Shown: positions 8,716 through 18,151 of the stretch, piece after piece
Position numbering within the stretch: the stretch's first letter is position 1
How the letters are laid out: every line of letters begins with the position of its first letter
Virus record (IMG/VR): IMGVR_UViG_3300047157_000126
Location: 1 to 64,000 of that record
Length of the DNA stretch: 64,000 nt
DNA from: a virus
Strand: one strand, 5' to 3'
The notes under the pieces: generated by a model
The model's input: the letters and a program-made list of their open reading frames with translations, nothing else
What the model was told of the DNA's origin: nothing
Databases searched by the model: none
Translations under genes and position numbers: made by a program

Positions 8716-9414
8716 TCACCTCTTTACTTTTCTTTCAACAACCATTGCTTCTTCACTTGTAATGGCTTGAACTATTCTAGACCTAAGCACAGGTCCTAAC
8801 CCTTTTACTTGTTTAAGTGCTTCTGGGTAAGCCATTTCTTCTATACTACCACACTTCTCGAATATTCTATCTATTATTTCTTTTCCAAGACCGGGTATCG
8901 TGGCTAACATATCTTTTCTAATATCATTACTAGCCACTCTTTTGATTGTTCTAGCACCATGTGAACTAGCAGGTTTGTGTAATTTATCATGTAATTTAGT
9001 GATAAAAAGTGCGGCTTCACTTGTATTTGGTGTATAGAAAACTTGACACTCGAAATCTGCCATAACTCTAGCGATAGTACCTGTTAATTCATTTTGAACT
9101 CTACTGTAAGTAATACGCCTTCCGTTTTTCTTTGCAATGGCTACATATTTGTCAATAGTTCCATGAATGACTATGAAAAAACGAACATAGTTTTTATCCA
9201 TGTTTTCTAGTTGTCTCCAGAGATGACCATTATGACTTGATTGGAAGAAATCTGCAATACTTTTTGCTTCTACACACGCTTCTCCAAGAAGATAGTCTCC
9301 TACGACTAATGGTTGTCTCACTACTGTTAAGTGGGCTTTTTCGGCTTTCCTTATAACAGAATCACAAAGTAACCCTCTTTCATTAGAATCTATAATCAAA
9401 TTAGGTTTAGGCAT
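8716..9414 (-). CDS. XPF/ERCC4-type structure-specific endonuclease
   Basis: Product of 232 residues. Residues 1-125 form an ERCC4 nuclease domain: 'IIDSNERG' at the start, 'VVGDYLLGEACVEAKSIADF' with the catalytic acidic and lysine residues (motif E-x-K in place of the usual ERK), and 'RFFIVIHG'. Residues about 165-225 hold two helix-hairpin-helix motifs, 'TIPGLGKEIIDRI' and 'QVKGLGPVLRSRI', for duplex DNA binding. This is the minimal archaeal XPF layout without helicase. It would process forks, flaps or recombination intermediates. The adjoining zinc protein gene overlaps it by 8 nt. Confidence 0.88.
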   Translation of the reverse strand: MPKPNLIIDSNERGLLCDSVIRKAEKAHLTVVRQPLVVGDYLLGEACVEAKSIADFFQSSHNGHLWRQLENMDKNYVRFFIVIHGTIDKYVAIAKKNGRRITYSRVQNELTGTIARVMADFECQVFYTPNTSEAALFITKLHDKLHKPASSHGARTIKRVASNDIRKDMLATIPGLGKEIIDRIFEKCGSIEEMAYPEALKQVKGLGPVLRSRIVQAITSEEAMVVERKVKR

Positions 9415-9631
9415 TTTCTGACCTCTCCATGTATTTATGTACTTTACAATAATTACTATCTCGGTATTTAATAATTTTACATTTTTGACCTTTAGATGTT
9501 ATACCTATACATTGTTCTTCAATTGGTGGATGTCTAATACAAGAAAAACAAAGATTGGTTGTAGTATTCTTTCTTGCTGTGTGGTTTCTTCTACCAAGTT
9601 TTTCACCACATATTCTACAATTTTTAATCAT
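9407..9631 (-). CDS. Multi-zinc-binding small protein
   Basis: Product of 74 residues with two metal sites: 'CRICGEKLG...CFSCIR' (residues about 5-32), and 'CIGITSKGQKCK...YCKVH' (about 41-65), a Cys/His arrangement seen in many small viral proteins. It lies between primase and nuclease genes and overlaps both, so it is co-expressed with the replisome. Function unknown, likely an adaptor. Confidence 0.7.
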   Translation of the reverse strand: MIKNCRICGEKLGRRNHTARKNTTTNLCFSCIRHPPIEEQCIGITSKGQKCKIIKYRDSNYCKVHKYMERSENA

Positions 9632-10737
9632 ATCATCCCTTCCGCAGTACCATCATAAAATTTACACATCCCTGTGCAAAGCCCATCTGATATGATAGTA
9701 CGACACATTCCGGCGTTATATCCGTTATTACCACTACCACCCATCACAATATTTTCTACTTGGAATCTAGTTACATTTTCATCCCAATCAGCCCAACCTT
9801 GTTTAGAAATTACATCTACAATGAAATTAATGTGTTTTTCTTTTTCTTCTAACTTAACTTGGTCTGGAGGAAAAAACCACCTTAGTCTACTAGCGAGATA
9901 AGAAGCGAATTGAAATCTAGCCCTATGAGTAGGATTACCTTCACCCATGGCTGCTTGTGCTAAACAAGGAAGAATTGTTAATCCATCAATAGATAAGTCT
10001 GGAAGATTCACAATTTCAGTTCTCTTGGATTTAAACAACTGCTTTCTTTCTTTTAATTTTAAGACTAAGCCTTTATTTCCGTGTTTTATATAACCAGAAG
10101 ATGGCTCTTGCGATATCGCTTCCAATTCATTATGTGATAAATTATTCAGCATATCAGTATTAACAGGTAATCCCCAGCAACCTCTTTTACTATTATATGA
10201 ATTAGGAATTCTAATCATACCTGCTGTATCGAAAGCCACAGTCGGGTCATTAGATGGTAAGTTTAATTTTTTATGCCAAGAAGAAAGTACAAGTCTACCT
10301 GCATCTTTTATTCTAGTAACGTCTAACCCAGTGGAAGGAGTAAAGGTTTTTTCCAATGTTATCCAAACATGGAATCCTCCACCACTAAACCATATGTAAT
10401 GTAAGATGTCTTCTTCTAAGAGGTGTTTATGTAACCTTTGAACTTGTTCTTGCATAAAATTAAATGGGACTTCAATACCTTTATCATGAAAGTTCTTACA
10501 ATCAAAATCACATACAAAATGCCTAATGATTGGGGTGTTATAATCAACTCTATGGTTTCTTGGTGGGGTTAGTGCTCTGTAACCATAGGATGTAAAATAT
10601 ACATCACCACTACCACTTTTACCTTTCCAATAATTTTCTAATTCATCCCAATTTTTAACCAATCTTCTGTAACCCTTTTTTCCATTAGCGGCCACTTCGA
10701 GAACTTCTCTTGGGAAATCAAGAGTAATAAAACTCAT
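9628..10737 (-). CDS. Archaeo-eukaryotic primase, small catalytic subunit type
   Basis: Product of 369 residues. The AEP catalytic core is visible: 'HFVCDFDCKNF' with the D-x-D metal ligands (about residues 77-87) and 'WFSGGGFHVWI' (about 117-127), the variant of S-G-x-x-G-x-H that contacts nucleotide. A C-terminal Cys-containing helical domain (about 290-365) may bind metal or template. It makes replication primers for the family B polymerase encoded downstream. It is longer than PriS but has no obvious helicase part, in keeping with a separate ATPase gene nearby. Confidence 0.85.
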   Translation of the reverse strand: MSFITLDFPREVLEVAANGKKGYRRLVKNWDELENYWKGKSGSGDVYFTSYGYRALTPPRNHRVDYNTPIIRHFVCDFDCKNFHDKGIEVPFNFMQEQVQRLHKHLLEEDILHYIWFSGGGFHVWITLEKTFTPSTGLDVTRIKDAGRLVLSSWHKKLNLPSNDPTVAFDTAGMIRIPNSYNSKRGCWGLPVNTDMLNNLSHNELEAISQEPSSGYIKHGNKGLVLKLKERKQLFKSKRTEIVNLPDLSIDGLTILPCLAQAAMGEGNPTHRARFQFASYLASRLRWFFPPDQVKLEEKEKHINFIVDVISKQGWADWDENVTRFQVENIVMGGSGNNGYNAGMCRTIISDGLCTGMCKFYDGTAEGMI

Positions 10738-10748
10738 TCAATCAAACC

Positions 10749-11027
10749 CTATTGTCTAATTTCTTGTAACAATTCTACAACAGTATTACCGAAAGAATCA
10801 TCTATACACTTTCTGTTAAAAGTAACATCAAATGTTTTGAAAGAAGGTATTTTATCTAAACCAGTATCAACATAATCATCTAATGTTGTTTGTGTTGTGG
10901 TTTTTATATTGTAACACGATTCTGAACTTAAATAACCGAAACTTACAGTTATTTGGTCACCATAGTGCTTACCCATTTCTTCAATTATATTCTTTATTAT
11001 TAGTTCTGTTTTTCTCATTTCACTCAT
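10749..11027 (-). CDS. Hypothetical protein in the replication operon
   Basis: I start this gene at the ATG at 11027, which overlaps the previous stop (TAATATG) and follows GGAGG at good distance; a longer frame would lie inside the nuclease gene. The product is 92 residues, with an N-terminal helix 'RKTELIIKNIIEEMGKHYG' and a mixed remainder. No family recognised. Its place between Cas4-like nuclease and primase suggests a replication accessory. Confidence 0.6.
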   Translation of the reverse strand: MSEMRKTELIIKNIIEEMGKHYGDQITVSFGYLSSESCYNIKTTTQTTLDDYVDTGLDKIPSFKTFDVTFNRKCIDDSFGNTVVELLQEIRQ

Positions 11028-11028
11028 A

Positions 11029-11976
11029 TTATACATCCTCCAGTGTCCATGCGGGGCAAAGGTGCATAAAATCACACCACTGACATTTGAAGTCATTTCG
11101 CTCTGCTGGAAAGTCATTATCTAAATGCGCTTTTACTAATTTTTTCATGCGCTTTTCTATTGTTTTAGTGGCATATGTGGCTTTTCTATCACTAGTTGGT
11201 TCATATTCCCAATTAGCACCATCACCTTTGTTTATACCACCGCCGGGGAATTCCCACCCCCAGTATTGAATAGGTAGAAATTCTTTGTGAGGACTACAAT
11301 TTAACATCATTCTGTAGAATTGCATTTCTGCTCTTAACTTAGTAGCGGTTTTTCCCTTTTTCCACTTTCCGGTTTTCAACTCCATTAGAATAAAACCTTC
11401 TTCGTTTTCAAATATCCTATCAATAAATCCACGCATGTGAATTGGTACTATTATATCATCAACCTCTACATTTCTAGTTGCGTGAACTTCTGCTTCATTT
11501 CCAACAGGAAACCAATCTACACCTTTGGTAATAACTAATCTCTCAAATTGCCAATCTACCCATGTAGATATCTGCTCATCTTCACCGTACAAATAAGGTG
11601 AAGGTGGTTTTGGAATTATGTCATGTGTCATCTGTCTAGCAAGATGTGAGTTATCGTTTTCTATTTCTTCTAATATCTCATCAATATGATTTACTGCTTC
11701 TTTAAAGAAAAACTCTGTCATATCATGGACATTGTTACCTCTGATATGGTGGTCTTTTTCTTCTTGTTGTAACTTCATAATGTTTTGAAAATAATATTGC
11801 TTAGGACAGAAATCGAAAGTCCCCAAACTACTCTTTGTTATTCTCAATTTTTTATCTTCCATTTCTGGAAGCCAAGCATATGTGCTTACAGCATATGATT
11901 CTAATAATTCTTTATGAGGGTAATTAGACTCGTTATTTCGAGCCACCTTATCTTCTCCGTTAGGATTCCATCTCAT
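11029..11976 (-). CDS. Cas4/RecB-like PD-(D/E)XK nuclease with Fe-S cluster
   Basis: Product of 315 residues. 'SSLGTFDFCPKQYYF' (residues about 49-63) gives the first cysteine and the QxxxY-type start of the family. 'GFIDRIF' and 'ELKTGK' (about 180-205) are the D and E-x-K catalytic motifs. 'CQWCDFMHLC' near the C-terminus completes a four-cysteine iron-sulphur site. This is the Cas4/AddB/Dna2 nuclease type, which resects DNA ends, and is common in archaeal virus replication modules. No CRISPR genes are near, so a replication or recombination role is favoured. Confidence 0.85.
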   Translation of the reverse strand: MRWNPNGEDKVARNNESNYPHKELLESYAVSTYAWLPEMEDKKLRITKSSLGTFDFCPKQYYFQNIMKLQQEEKDHHIRGNNVHDMTEFFFKEAVNHIDEILEEIENDNSHLARQMTHDIIPKPPSPYLYGEDEQISTWVDWQFERLVITKGVDWFPVGNEAEVHATRNVEVDDIIVPIHMRGFIDRIFENEEGFILMELKTGKWKKGKTATKLRAEMQFYRMMLNCSPHKEFLPIQYWGWEFPGGGINKGDGANWEYEPTSDRKATYATKTIEKRMKKLVKAHLDNDFPAERNDFKCQWCDFMHLCPAWTLEDV

Positions 11977-12347
11977 TCTTCTTCCTCCTGTGAAATATAC
12001 TCAACTGATGCATTACAGGAAGAACAATGTAAGTGTGTCACTATACCTTCTTCACCCATCAAATCTTCTTTATCGTGGTCTGCTTGCCAAATCAATTGAC
12101 CTCCACACCACCAGCAAACATCTCTTTTATTTTTGTCCATTATTGATGTGACAATAAGACTACTTTTTTCATGTTTAGATATCAGTTTCTGTAAGTAGAC
12201 TGTCAAATCCATAGCCTCTTCTTGAGCGTGTGTTAACCATTCTGGTATAGTCAAGTCCTCTCTTTCCATAGTAGTACCATATTTGTTTTTCCCAACTTCT
12301 GCTCTTTTCATTATTTTTTTACATACTTCATCTTCTATTTTACTCAT
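11973..12347 (-). CDS. MazG-like helical domain fused to a zinc ribbon
   Basis: Start taken at 12347, where ATG overlaps the polymerase stop (TGATG). Residues 1-60 ('TIPEWLTHAQEEAMDLTVYLQKL') resemble the metal-binding helices of MazG-type nucleotide pyrophosphohydrolases found in marine viruses. Residues 70-124 are a zinc ribbon, 'CWWCGG...HCSSCNASVEY', that occurs elsewhere as a separate small phage protein; an internal ATG at its start could allow separate expression. The acidic tail EEEE overlaps the next ribosome-binding site. Likely nucleotide-pool control; moderate certainty. Confidence 0.6.
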   Translation of the reverse strand: MSKIEDEVCKKIMKRAEVGKNKYGTTMEREDLTIPEWLTHAQEEAMDLTVYLQKLISKHEKSSLIVTSIMDKNKRDVCWWCGGQLIWQADHDKEDLMGEEGIVTHLHCSSCNASVEYISQEEEE

Positions 12348-14749
12348 CACCAATACACCTCCGGCACTGCTATACTAGCATCAACTTTATCTAAATCCCA
12401 TCCTAATGTTTGATAGACAGGCTTGATTTTAGCCATTATGAATTTTTGTACTATTGTTTCATAGTCAACAGAATAATCAGATATCTCATCTGGTTTTCTA
12501 AACGCTATTACATTTGCTTTAATTTCCTTATGGAACTTTACAAAGTGTGACTTTCCTTCTGGTATTTCTTTGATGAATATCCATTGTGCACCATCTCCGG
12601 GTTTAAATGGGTCTATTGTAGTAATGTTTTCATTGTAATTCTTAGCGGCTCTAACTTGCATAGGTATGTTAGATTTATATTCACTAAATGGTCTTTTTAT
12701 TCTTCCGTAAGGGCTTAATTTTTGAACAGGATATTCACCATTTAATACCGCTTTGGTAATTGGTCTAAGAGCATTGGTTACTTCATCTTCTTCTGCACCA
12801 TTACCTACTAGATTGAATAGAACTGATTGGACTTCTTTTGTTATTGGTGCAGCGTTAGCCGCTTTTAGTTCAAAACCTGTTACTTTCATTTTACCCTTAT
12901 CTGATTCAGGATAGGTTTTAATTCCGAAATATCTATTCTTTGTTTGGGCGCTTATCCAATAGTCAAAATACGCCTCTAGTTCCACATCCATGTATGGCAT
13001 ATCTAGTTGCTTTTGTGCCTCTTTTGTTAGATGCTCCGCTAGTGCTTCTGCTTCCTCTAAAGGGACTTGTATAAAGGCTGAATCGGTGTGACCGTACAAC
13101 CCCTTGTAACCTTGCTTTTCACTTTCAGCAAGTAGGAATCTAATACTATCTCTACCCATGTGGGTAATTGTTTTTCCAATATCTAAATCGGACCACATAC
13201 CACCAATCTTACCCATGGAAACCATTCCGTATAGAGCGTTGACTGCAACTTTAGTAGCAGTCTGTAGCATATCGTACCCAAGTTTTTCATCGGGATTTGT
13301 AGCAGCATACATTTTCTTTTTGTATTCTTTTCTTAGAGCAAGCATTTCAGACACAACGCTTGGGAATAACCCTTGTTCTGACTGGTCCCAGTGTGTCCCA
13401 TTACCGGGTGATTTGATATTTTCACCCGGACCATCTCTTTTAGTAGTCCAACATAAGTTTAAACTGAGAATTATATTTGGATATAGAGAAGCGTAATCAA
13501 ATAACCCAACACCTATATGTCTACCAGAAATAGGGTCAGGAATATATGCCGCTTGTAAGTCTTCTCTATTCTGAGCCTTTGAACTAGGTGCTTTCAACTC
13601 GGTCCTACGAGCGATTAAGCCTCTAAAATATCTAGTAACTTTATTTGTACTAGGGAAAGAAACACCACATAGTTTCATCATGGCGACATGAAATTCTACA
13701 GCATGTAGTTTCTCATCTACATCTCTTAACAAAGTGGTATCAACTAAACAATAGTCTACGAAGTCATCAAAATATTCATACCAACCATTGAAAACAGTCA
13801 TACCTTCTATTCTATCTGTAAGTTTTTCACCTAACTCAAGACTTTGTGCTACCCAATTTAATGAGCGACTAGACATCTGTCCTCTACCTGATTTTTGCCA
13901 TATAGACTCAAAACCACTACCAGACATACCTCTAGCGGCACTGTCAAAAACTAGTCTCCCTTTGATGGGTTGAGCAGTTTCTTTGTACCCCGATTCTTTC
14001 TTTGGGACTAATACTTGGTTAATAGGACTCATACGATTCGGGTCTGCTAATCTCCTGTGTAGATGAGGGAAATCTGCCCAATTACCTGCATGAGCGACTA
14101 ATATGTCAGGATTTCTTTCATCCATATAATTAAGGAAACCTTCGTGCATATCGCTTTCATTATCATATAAATGTAGTAAATATCCACCTTCTCTATCTAC
14201 CAGTGTGGTTTTTATTTCCGCTTCGGGTTTCCAAGCAAATACCATAGGGGTTTCATCTTGATTATCAACTACAGCCATGACTGTTGTGAAATCTTCTTTT
14301 GGGTCCCACTCTAAATCGAAATACCATATTCTAGGATTAAAATCAGGAATACCATCGGGGTATTTTTGTATAATATATTGGTCTACAAAACTTAAATCTG
14401 CTTCGTAAGTGTAAGGGTATTCTTCTTTTATATCCCATAAATTACCGGGGTGGTTTACTGTCAACTTGATTAGTGGATAGCCATCTAATCCTACTGCTGT
14501 TTTAGATTTATCAAATTTAGCACCGGGATATCTGCTAACAATTTTATTCATTTGCCACTGTGGTATATCTGCTCTTACCCAACATGAAGGAAATATGTAA
14601 TCATCATCTTCAGAAGTGATTATTCTTTCTTTTAAAACCCCATCTAGACCTCTTGTTCTCTCATAAAGGAACGGTGCCTCATCATTATGTACTAGACCCT
14701 TGTGAGTCTTTAGATACGCACCACTAGGGTAAAAGTAGTCTACTATCAT
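12347..14749 (-). CDS. polB: Family B DNA polymerase
   Basis: This 800-residue protein is the replicative polymerase. The exonuclease domain has 'FDLEWD' (Exo I, about residue 142), 'HAGNWADFPHLHRR' (Exo II variant) and 'YCLVDTTLL' (Exo III). The polymerase domain has motif A 'DYASLYPNI' (about 417), motif B 'KVAVNALYG' (about 503) and motif C 'YGHTDS' (about 552). In motif C the usual first aspartate (YGDTDS) is histidine; the second, which is the metal ligand in this family, is kept, so activity is expected. It would work with the adjoining clamp gene. Confidence 0.95.
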   Translation of the reverse strand: MIVDYFYPSGAYLKTHKGLVHNDEAPFLYERTRGLDGVLKERIITSEDDDYIFPSCWVRADIPQWQMNKIVSRYPGAKFDKSKTAVGLDGYPLIKLTVNHPGNLWDIKEEYPYTYEADLSFVDQYIIQKYPDGIPDFNPRIWYFDLEWDPKEDFTTVMAVVDNQDETPMVFAWKPEAEIKTTLVDREGGYLLHLYDNESDMHEGFLNYMDERNPDILVAHAGNWADFPHLHRRLADPNRMSPINQVLVPKKESGYKETAQPIKGRLVFDSAARGMSGSGFESIWQKSGRGQMSSRSLNWVAQSLELGEKLTDRIEGMTVFNGWYEYFDDFVDYCLVDTTLLRDVDEKLHAVEFHVAMMKLCGVSFPSTNKVTRYFRGLIARRTELKAPSSKAQNREDLQAAYIPDPISGRHIGVGLFDYASLYPNIILSLNLCWTTKRDGPGENIKSPGNGTHWDQSEQGLFPSVVSEMLALRKEYKKKMYAATNPDEKLGYDMLQTATKVAVNALYGMVSMGKIGGMWSDLDIGKTITHMGRDSIRFLLAESEKQGYKGLYGHTDSAFIQVPLEEAEALAEHLTKEAQKQLDMPYMDVELEAYFDYWISAQTKNRYFGIKTYPESDKGKMKVTGFELKAANAAPITKEVQSVLFNLVGNGAEEDEVTNALRPITKAVLNGEYPVQKLSPYGRIKRPFSEYKSNIPMQVRAAKNYNENITTIDPFKPGDGAQWIFIKEIPEGKSHFVKFHKEIKANVIAFRKPDEISDYSVDYETIVQKFIMAKIKPVYQTLGWDLDKVDASIAVPEVYW

Positions 14750-15507
14750 CAGTTCACCTTCTGATTTATTATTACCAAAAGGGTGTTACTTTGTTCTATG
14801 AATAATGGAAGTTGTTCTCCCATATGGAAAGTAGCCGCTTCATTGTCTAAGAAGTTTATACAGTCACCAAACCAATGTCCGAAATGACTCTCGATATTAC
14901 TGTGAGGACCTTGTGCATTTGTAACCGGAGTGGTAATAAATAATCTTGGTGTGTGCTTTTTACCTAAGTGTATTGAAAATTCCTTTTCTTCAGCATTCAC
15001 GGTTACTTTAGCACCATGCTTACCTGTAATATCATTCATTTTTGAAGCATTTTTTATATCTTTTACAGTAATATCGCCATGAACTTCCAATGGTGTTTTC
15101 TTTCTTGTCCAAGTACTCCACATACTAGCAATGGTTTCATCCAATAATTTGTTTATCATGGGTGTCCTTGAGTGACTAGTAATAATATCAGTAGTAGGTA
15201 ATTGTAGTTTGGTTTTTTCTATACGAAGATACAACGTTTTGCCGCTACCACTTTGTCTAACAATTATTTCTTCACCTTTTATTTTTTTACAAAAAGAAAC
15301 TACTTTCTTCAAATCAGAAATATCTAATTTACCTTCGGTTTTTATTTCACTTGGGTCTACTATCAAAGATTTTCTCAGATAATGTGTAGCAAAACCGATT
15401 TCACCAGTGAGGCGAGAACCCGCGACATCTAATCGCAGGTCCTCTACATCACCGAAAGATGTTAAAAATCTCAAGAACTCAGTTCTTTTTATTTGTATTT
15501 CAGCCAT
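14749..15507 (-). CDS. PCNA-like sliding clamp
   Basis: Product of 252 residues, the usual PCNA size, lying directly upstream of the polymerase gene with a 1-nt overlap. Similarity is to fold and pattern rather than to strong motifs: beta-alternating N-terminal segment, central linker, and a C-terminal 'HMGEQLPLFIEQ...LLVIINQ' that matches the clamp's last strands (L-G-x-D-x-P-L). With an RFC subunit also encoded, a clamp is expected. I did not see any other candidate in the window. Confidence 0.7.
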   Translation of the reverse strand: MAEIQIKRTEFLRFLTSFGDVEDLRLDVAGSRLTGEIGFATHYLRKSLIVDPSEIKTEGKLDISDLKKVVSFCKKIKGEEIIVRQSGSGKTLYLRIEKTKLQLPTTDIITSHSRTPMINKLLDETIASMWSTWTRKKTPLEVHGDITVKDIKNASKMNDITGKHGAKVTVNAEEKEFSIHLGKKHTPRLFITTPVTNAQGPHSNIESHFGHWFGDCINFLDNEAATFHMGEQLPLFIEQSNTLLVIINQKVN

Positions 15508-15511
15508 TTAA

Positions 15512-16552
15512 TCACAGGCTTCCATCACTTAATTCAGGTAAACCTATCCATCTAGCAGGTTTACCTGCTTCTGTAACTAGGATTGTTCTTTTCTGGCCCT
15601 GTAAATCCGCATTGGTTTTACTCTTCTCAAAGGTTACACTAAACTCGCTTCTAATTACACCTTTACGTTCATCATCATATGTATCTGTCCTCTCACAGAT
15701 AAGGATTTGATACACATAATTATTGGTAGCCTTCTCACAATCAGGTCGCCATTTCGCTGCCTCTTCATTCTTACCAAAGGAGTAATTAGTCATTCTAAGA
15801 TGTGTTTCCCAAAAGACATTCACACCAGCACTAACCAATCCTCTTGATAGAGCGGTCAGTTGATGGAATCTAGTCTTACGGATAGCCCAATCCCATTGAT
15901 GTCCTACCTTGACGTTCCAGTCAGCCGCTTCGATACCATCAGAGGCTAAATTTAGGTCAATTATTCTCATGTTGTTTATACATATAGAATCCCAAAGGTC
16001 TATTCCAGTCACAATTACACCCCACAATCTATCACCATCGTAGTTTTCTTCTTCTTGTTTACGAGCGATATCTACAGCAAACTGCATTATCTTCATTACT
16101 CTATCATGAGTGGCAGGATAATCGTATGCTGTTCTATCTCCTTTCTGCATAACCCAAGGGTCCCAACATCTAATACTAGTGCTGTTTTTGTAGAATGCTG
16201 CTGCTGAAGCCGCACCCCCACCATCGAAATCTAAAATCCATAAGTCACCAACAACTTCTGTTTCTTTCTTGACTTTATCATAAGCATCTAAAACTATTGC
16301 AGTTTTACCTGTATTCTCATGTCCTGCTACAAGAGCGAACAATGTACTTTTAGGACTCTTCTTATGTAGAGATTGTAGTTCATTTCTCAAATCAGCAAAA
16401 GGGTCATTAGAAGCATCGTATGCTTTTTCTATAAAATTAGACTGACTCTCTTTAGGATTATTACTAGTTTTCTTTTTCTTTTGTTTCAAAGGTGTAAAGG
16501 GTACTGCTTCTTTAGCATCCTTAGCCTCTTTAGCCGCACCAAATCCTGCCAT
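15512..16552 (-). CDS. RecA/RadA-superfamily ATPase (Sak4-like)
   Basis: Product of 346 residues with Walker A 'GHENTGKTA' (residues about 76-84), an aromatic/acidic strand 'LWILDFDGGG' and 'WGVIVTGIDLWDSI' that fits Walker B. There is no N-terminal helix-hairpin-helix of host RadA, so it fits the shorter viral Sak4/RecA-core group, which anneals or exchanges strands together with an ssDNA-binding protein. A Lys-rich N-terminus (residues 9-35) is probably flexible. It sits between the clamp and the coiled-coil and ssDNA-binding-protein candidates. Confidence 0.72.
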   Translation of the reverse strand: MAGFGAAKEAKDAKEAVPFTPLKQKKKKTSNNPKESQSNFIEKAYDASNDPFADLRNELQSLHKKSPKSTLFALVAGHENTGKTAIVLDAYDKVKKETEVVGDLWILDFDGGGAASAAAFYKNSTSIRCWDPWVMQKGDRTAYDYPATHDRVMKIMQFAVDIARKQEEENYDGDRLWGVIVTGIDLWDSICINNMRIIDLNLASDGIEAADWNVKVGHQWDWAIRKTRFHQLTALSRGLVSAGVNVFWETHLRMTNYSFGKNEEAAKWRPDCEKATNNYVYQILICERTDTYDDERKGVIRSEFSVTFEKSKTNADLQGQKRTILVTEAGKPARWIGLPELSDGSL

Positions 16553-16803
16553 TATTTTTCCTCCTCGTTACCTGTATCTACACCTGCTTGTGCAAGTTGA
16601 TTCAGTTGGTTTTGTAGATTATTTGTTGCACCAAGAACGTTGTTAGCATAGGCGACTAAAAACTCAATCTGTAGTTTTTGTGCAGCGCTTCTCTTCATTT
16701 CCTCTTTCAAAGCACCATCTAGATTCACGGCGGTCATTCTTAATTTCTCAAATTCTTCTTTCAAAGTCTTGTTTTCTTCTTCTATTTCTTTCTTTGTACT
16801 CAT
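16552..16803 (-). CDS. Coiled-coil protein
   Basis: The ATG at 16803 follows AGGTGAAAAAA and lies just after the preceding gene, so I prefer it to the longer frame that runs into that gene. The 83-residue product is nearly all heptad helix, rich in Glu, Lys, Leu and Gln. It could tether the recombinase to the ssDNA-binding protein, or act as a mediator; no specific family. Confidence 0.6.
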   Translation of the reverse strand: MSTKKEIEEENKTLKEEFEKLRMTAVNLDGALKEEMKRSAAQKLQIEFLVAYANNVLGATNNLQNQLNQLAQAGVDTGNEEEK

Positions 16804-16813
16804 TTTTTTCACC

Positions 16814-18151
16814 TCAGTTAAATTGGTCCTGTCCAGTATTTCCTCCACCGATTCTAGGGCGGATTCTTCTTGGGTCTGCATAGACGCCAAAGACATTTAG
16901 TTTAGCAACTCTTTCATTATCTTTTACAGATACTCCAACTCTTCCAATCACATAGACTGTAGACTTTTCAGCCCACTCTATTTCAGAAGTGTCATCTCTG
17001 GCTACGAAAGGTGATGTTGAATCGTGACAAGCACCACTAACCCAACAACCTACTTCCGCTGCCCTGCCTTCACCGTATTGGCTTTGTAGAGCCACGGATG
17101 TTAAATTGAAAACATAGTTCTTACCACTTTGGTCGTATTGTGTTTCTCTAGCCTCAGTAGATAGCCTATTTACTGTGCCCTTGGTAATAACCACAGGCCC
17201 TGAACGACCCTGTTCACCATTGATTTCAAAAGTTCTGCTTCCAGATTCATAGGCTTCATCTAAATCTTCTAAAGGTACAAAGAAATTATGCATGTCTCTA
17301 CTTGTAAGATATCTTGAAGGGTGTAAGAACTTTCTCTCACTTTCACCAACGAATTTATCTGTATATTCTATCTTTTCACTAAATCCATAACTAGTACCAA
17401 GAATATCTCTGTAAGCCTCTGGTGCATTAGCATTAGGAGGTCTAACGTAGATTTTACAAGGTTCTCCTACTTTGACTTCCATATCAACATCATCACCAGT
17501 GGCATCTACTCTCCACATAAGAATCTCTGACTCGAACTTATTTTCTTCATTACCTAAGAAGAAATAATGCCTTCCCATTAATTCTTTAATCATTGGTCTA
17601 CCAGTGGTTGAACCTAACAAACAAATGTATTGTCCATCTGCTAAGAACCCCATACTTGGTGGGGTATCAACAGGCTCAACAGTCTCTATACTTCCATTAG
17701 AAGTTACTATCTTCCAAAAGTCCCCTTCTTTTTCATAGACTCCTACCTTACCACTATCAATAGCAGCATTTGGGTCCATTGTAAAGTCTCTCGATGCCCT
17801 TCTTACCATGTTAGCCCTACGGTCTCTTTTGTTTCCATCTACTCCTATGAAACAACCAACGAAAGTAGTGCTATTAGAACCACCACTAACTGTCGCTCTT
17901 CTAAGTTGAACATAACACTGTTCAAACCAATCAATCAAAAGGTCTTCATCTTCTTCTTGAGGATTGTCACAGCCGTAGTCTTTCTTTATAGACTCCAAAA
18001 AGAAATCTAAAACTACATCAACTTTTTCATTAGTTCTTTCCGCGTGTTTTTCCACTCTTGTCATTACAGATTCAGGTAAATTACCATTGGCCCTGTTAAA
18101 TCCGGCCACATTCTTTTGCTCTACGTCATCATATTCATATTCATTGTCCAT
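16814..18151 (-). CDS. Putative RPA-like single-stranded DNA-binding protein
   Basis: Start at 18151, overlapping the clamp-loader stop (TAATG). The product has 445 residues. An N-terminal helical segment is followed by at least two regions with OB-fold-like beta patterns (residues about 95-230 and 300-430), including 'VVITKGTVNRLSTEARE' and 'STVYVIGRVGVSVKDNE'. The gene lies between clamp loader and recombinase, where an ssDNA-binding protein is expected and otherwise missing. No zinc knuckle of the classical RPA type is seen. Functional call is inference from context and strand pattern. Confidence 0.5.
   Translation of the reverse strand: MDNEYEYDDVEQKNVAGFNRANGNLPESVMTRVEKHAERTNEKVDVVLDFFLESIKKDYGCDNPQEEDEDLLIDWFEQCYVQLRRATVSGGSNSTTFVGCFIGVDGNKRDRRANMVRRASRDFTMDPNAAIDSGKVGVYEKEGDFWKIVTSNGSIETVEPVDTPPSMGFLADGQYICLLGSTTGRPMIKELMGRHYFFLGNEENKFESEILMWRVDATGDDVDMEVKVGEPCKIYVRPPNANAPEAYRDILGTSYGFSEKIEYTDKFVGESERKFLHPSRYLTSRDMHNFFVPLEDLDEAYESGSRTFEINGEQGRSGPVVITKGTVNRLSTEARETQYDQSGKNYVFNLTSVALQSQYGEGRAAEVGCWVSGACHDSTSPFVARDDTSEIEWAEKSTVYVIGRVGVSVKDNERVAKLNVFGVYADPRRIRPRIGGGNTGQDQFN

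Noticed and set aside
11029-11976. Cas4-like gene as a sign of a CRISPR system
   Set aside because: No other cas gene and no array in the window; Cas4-like nucleases are common in viral replication modules.
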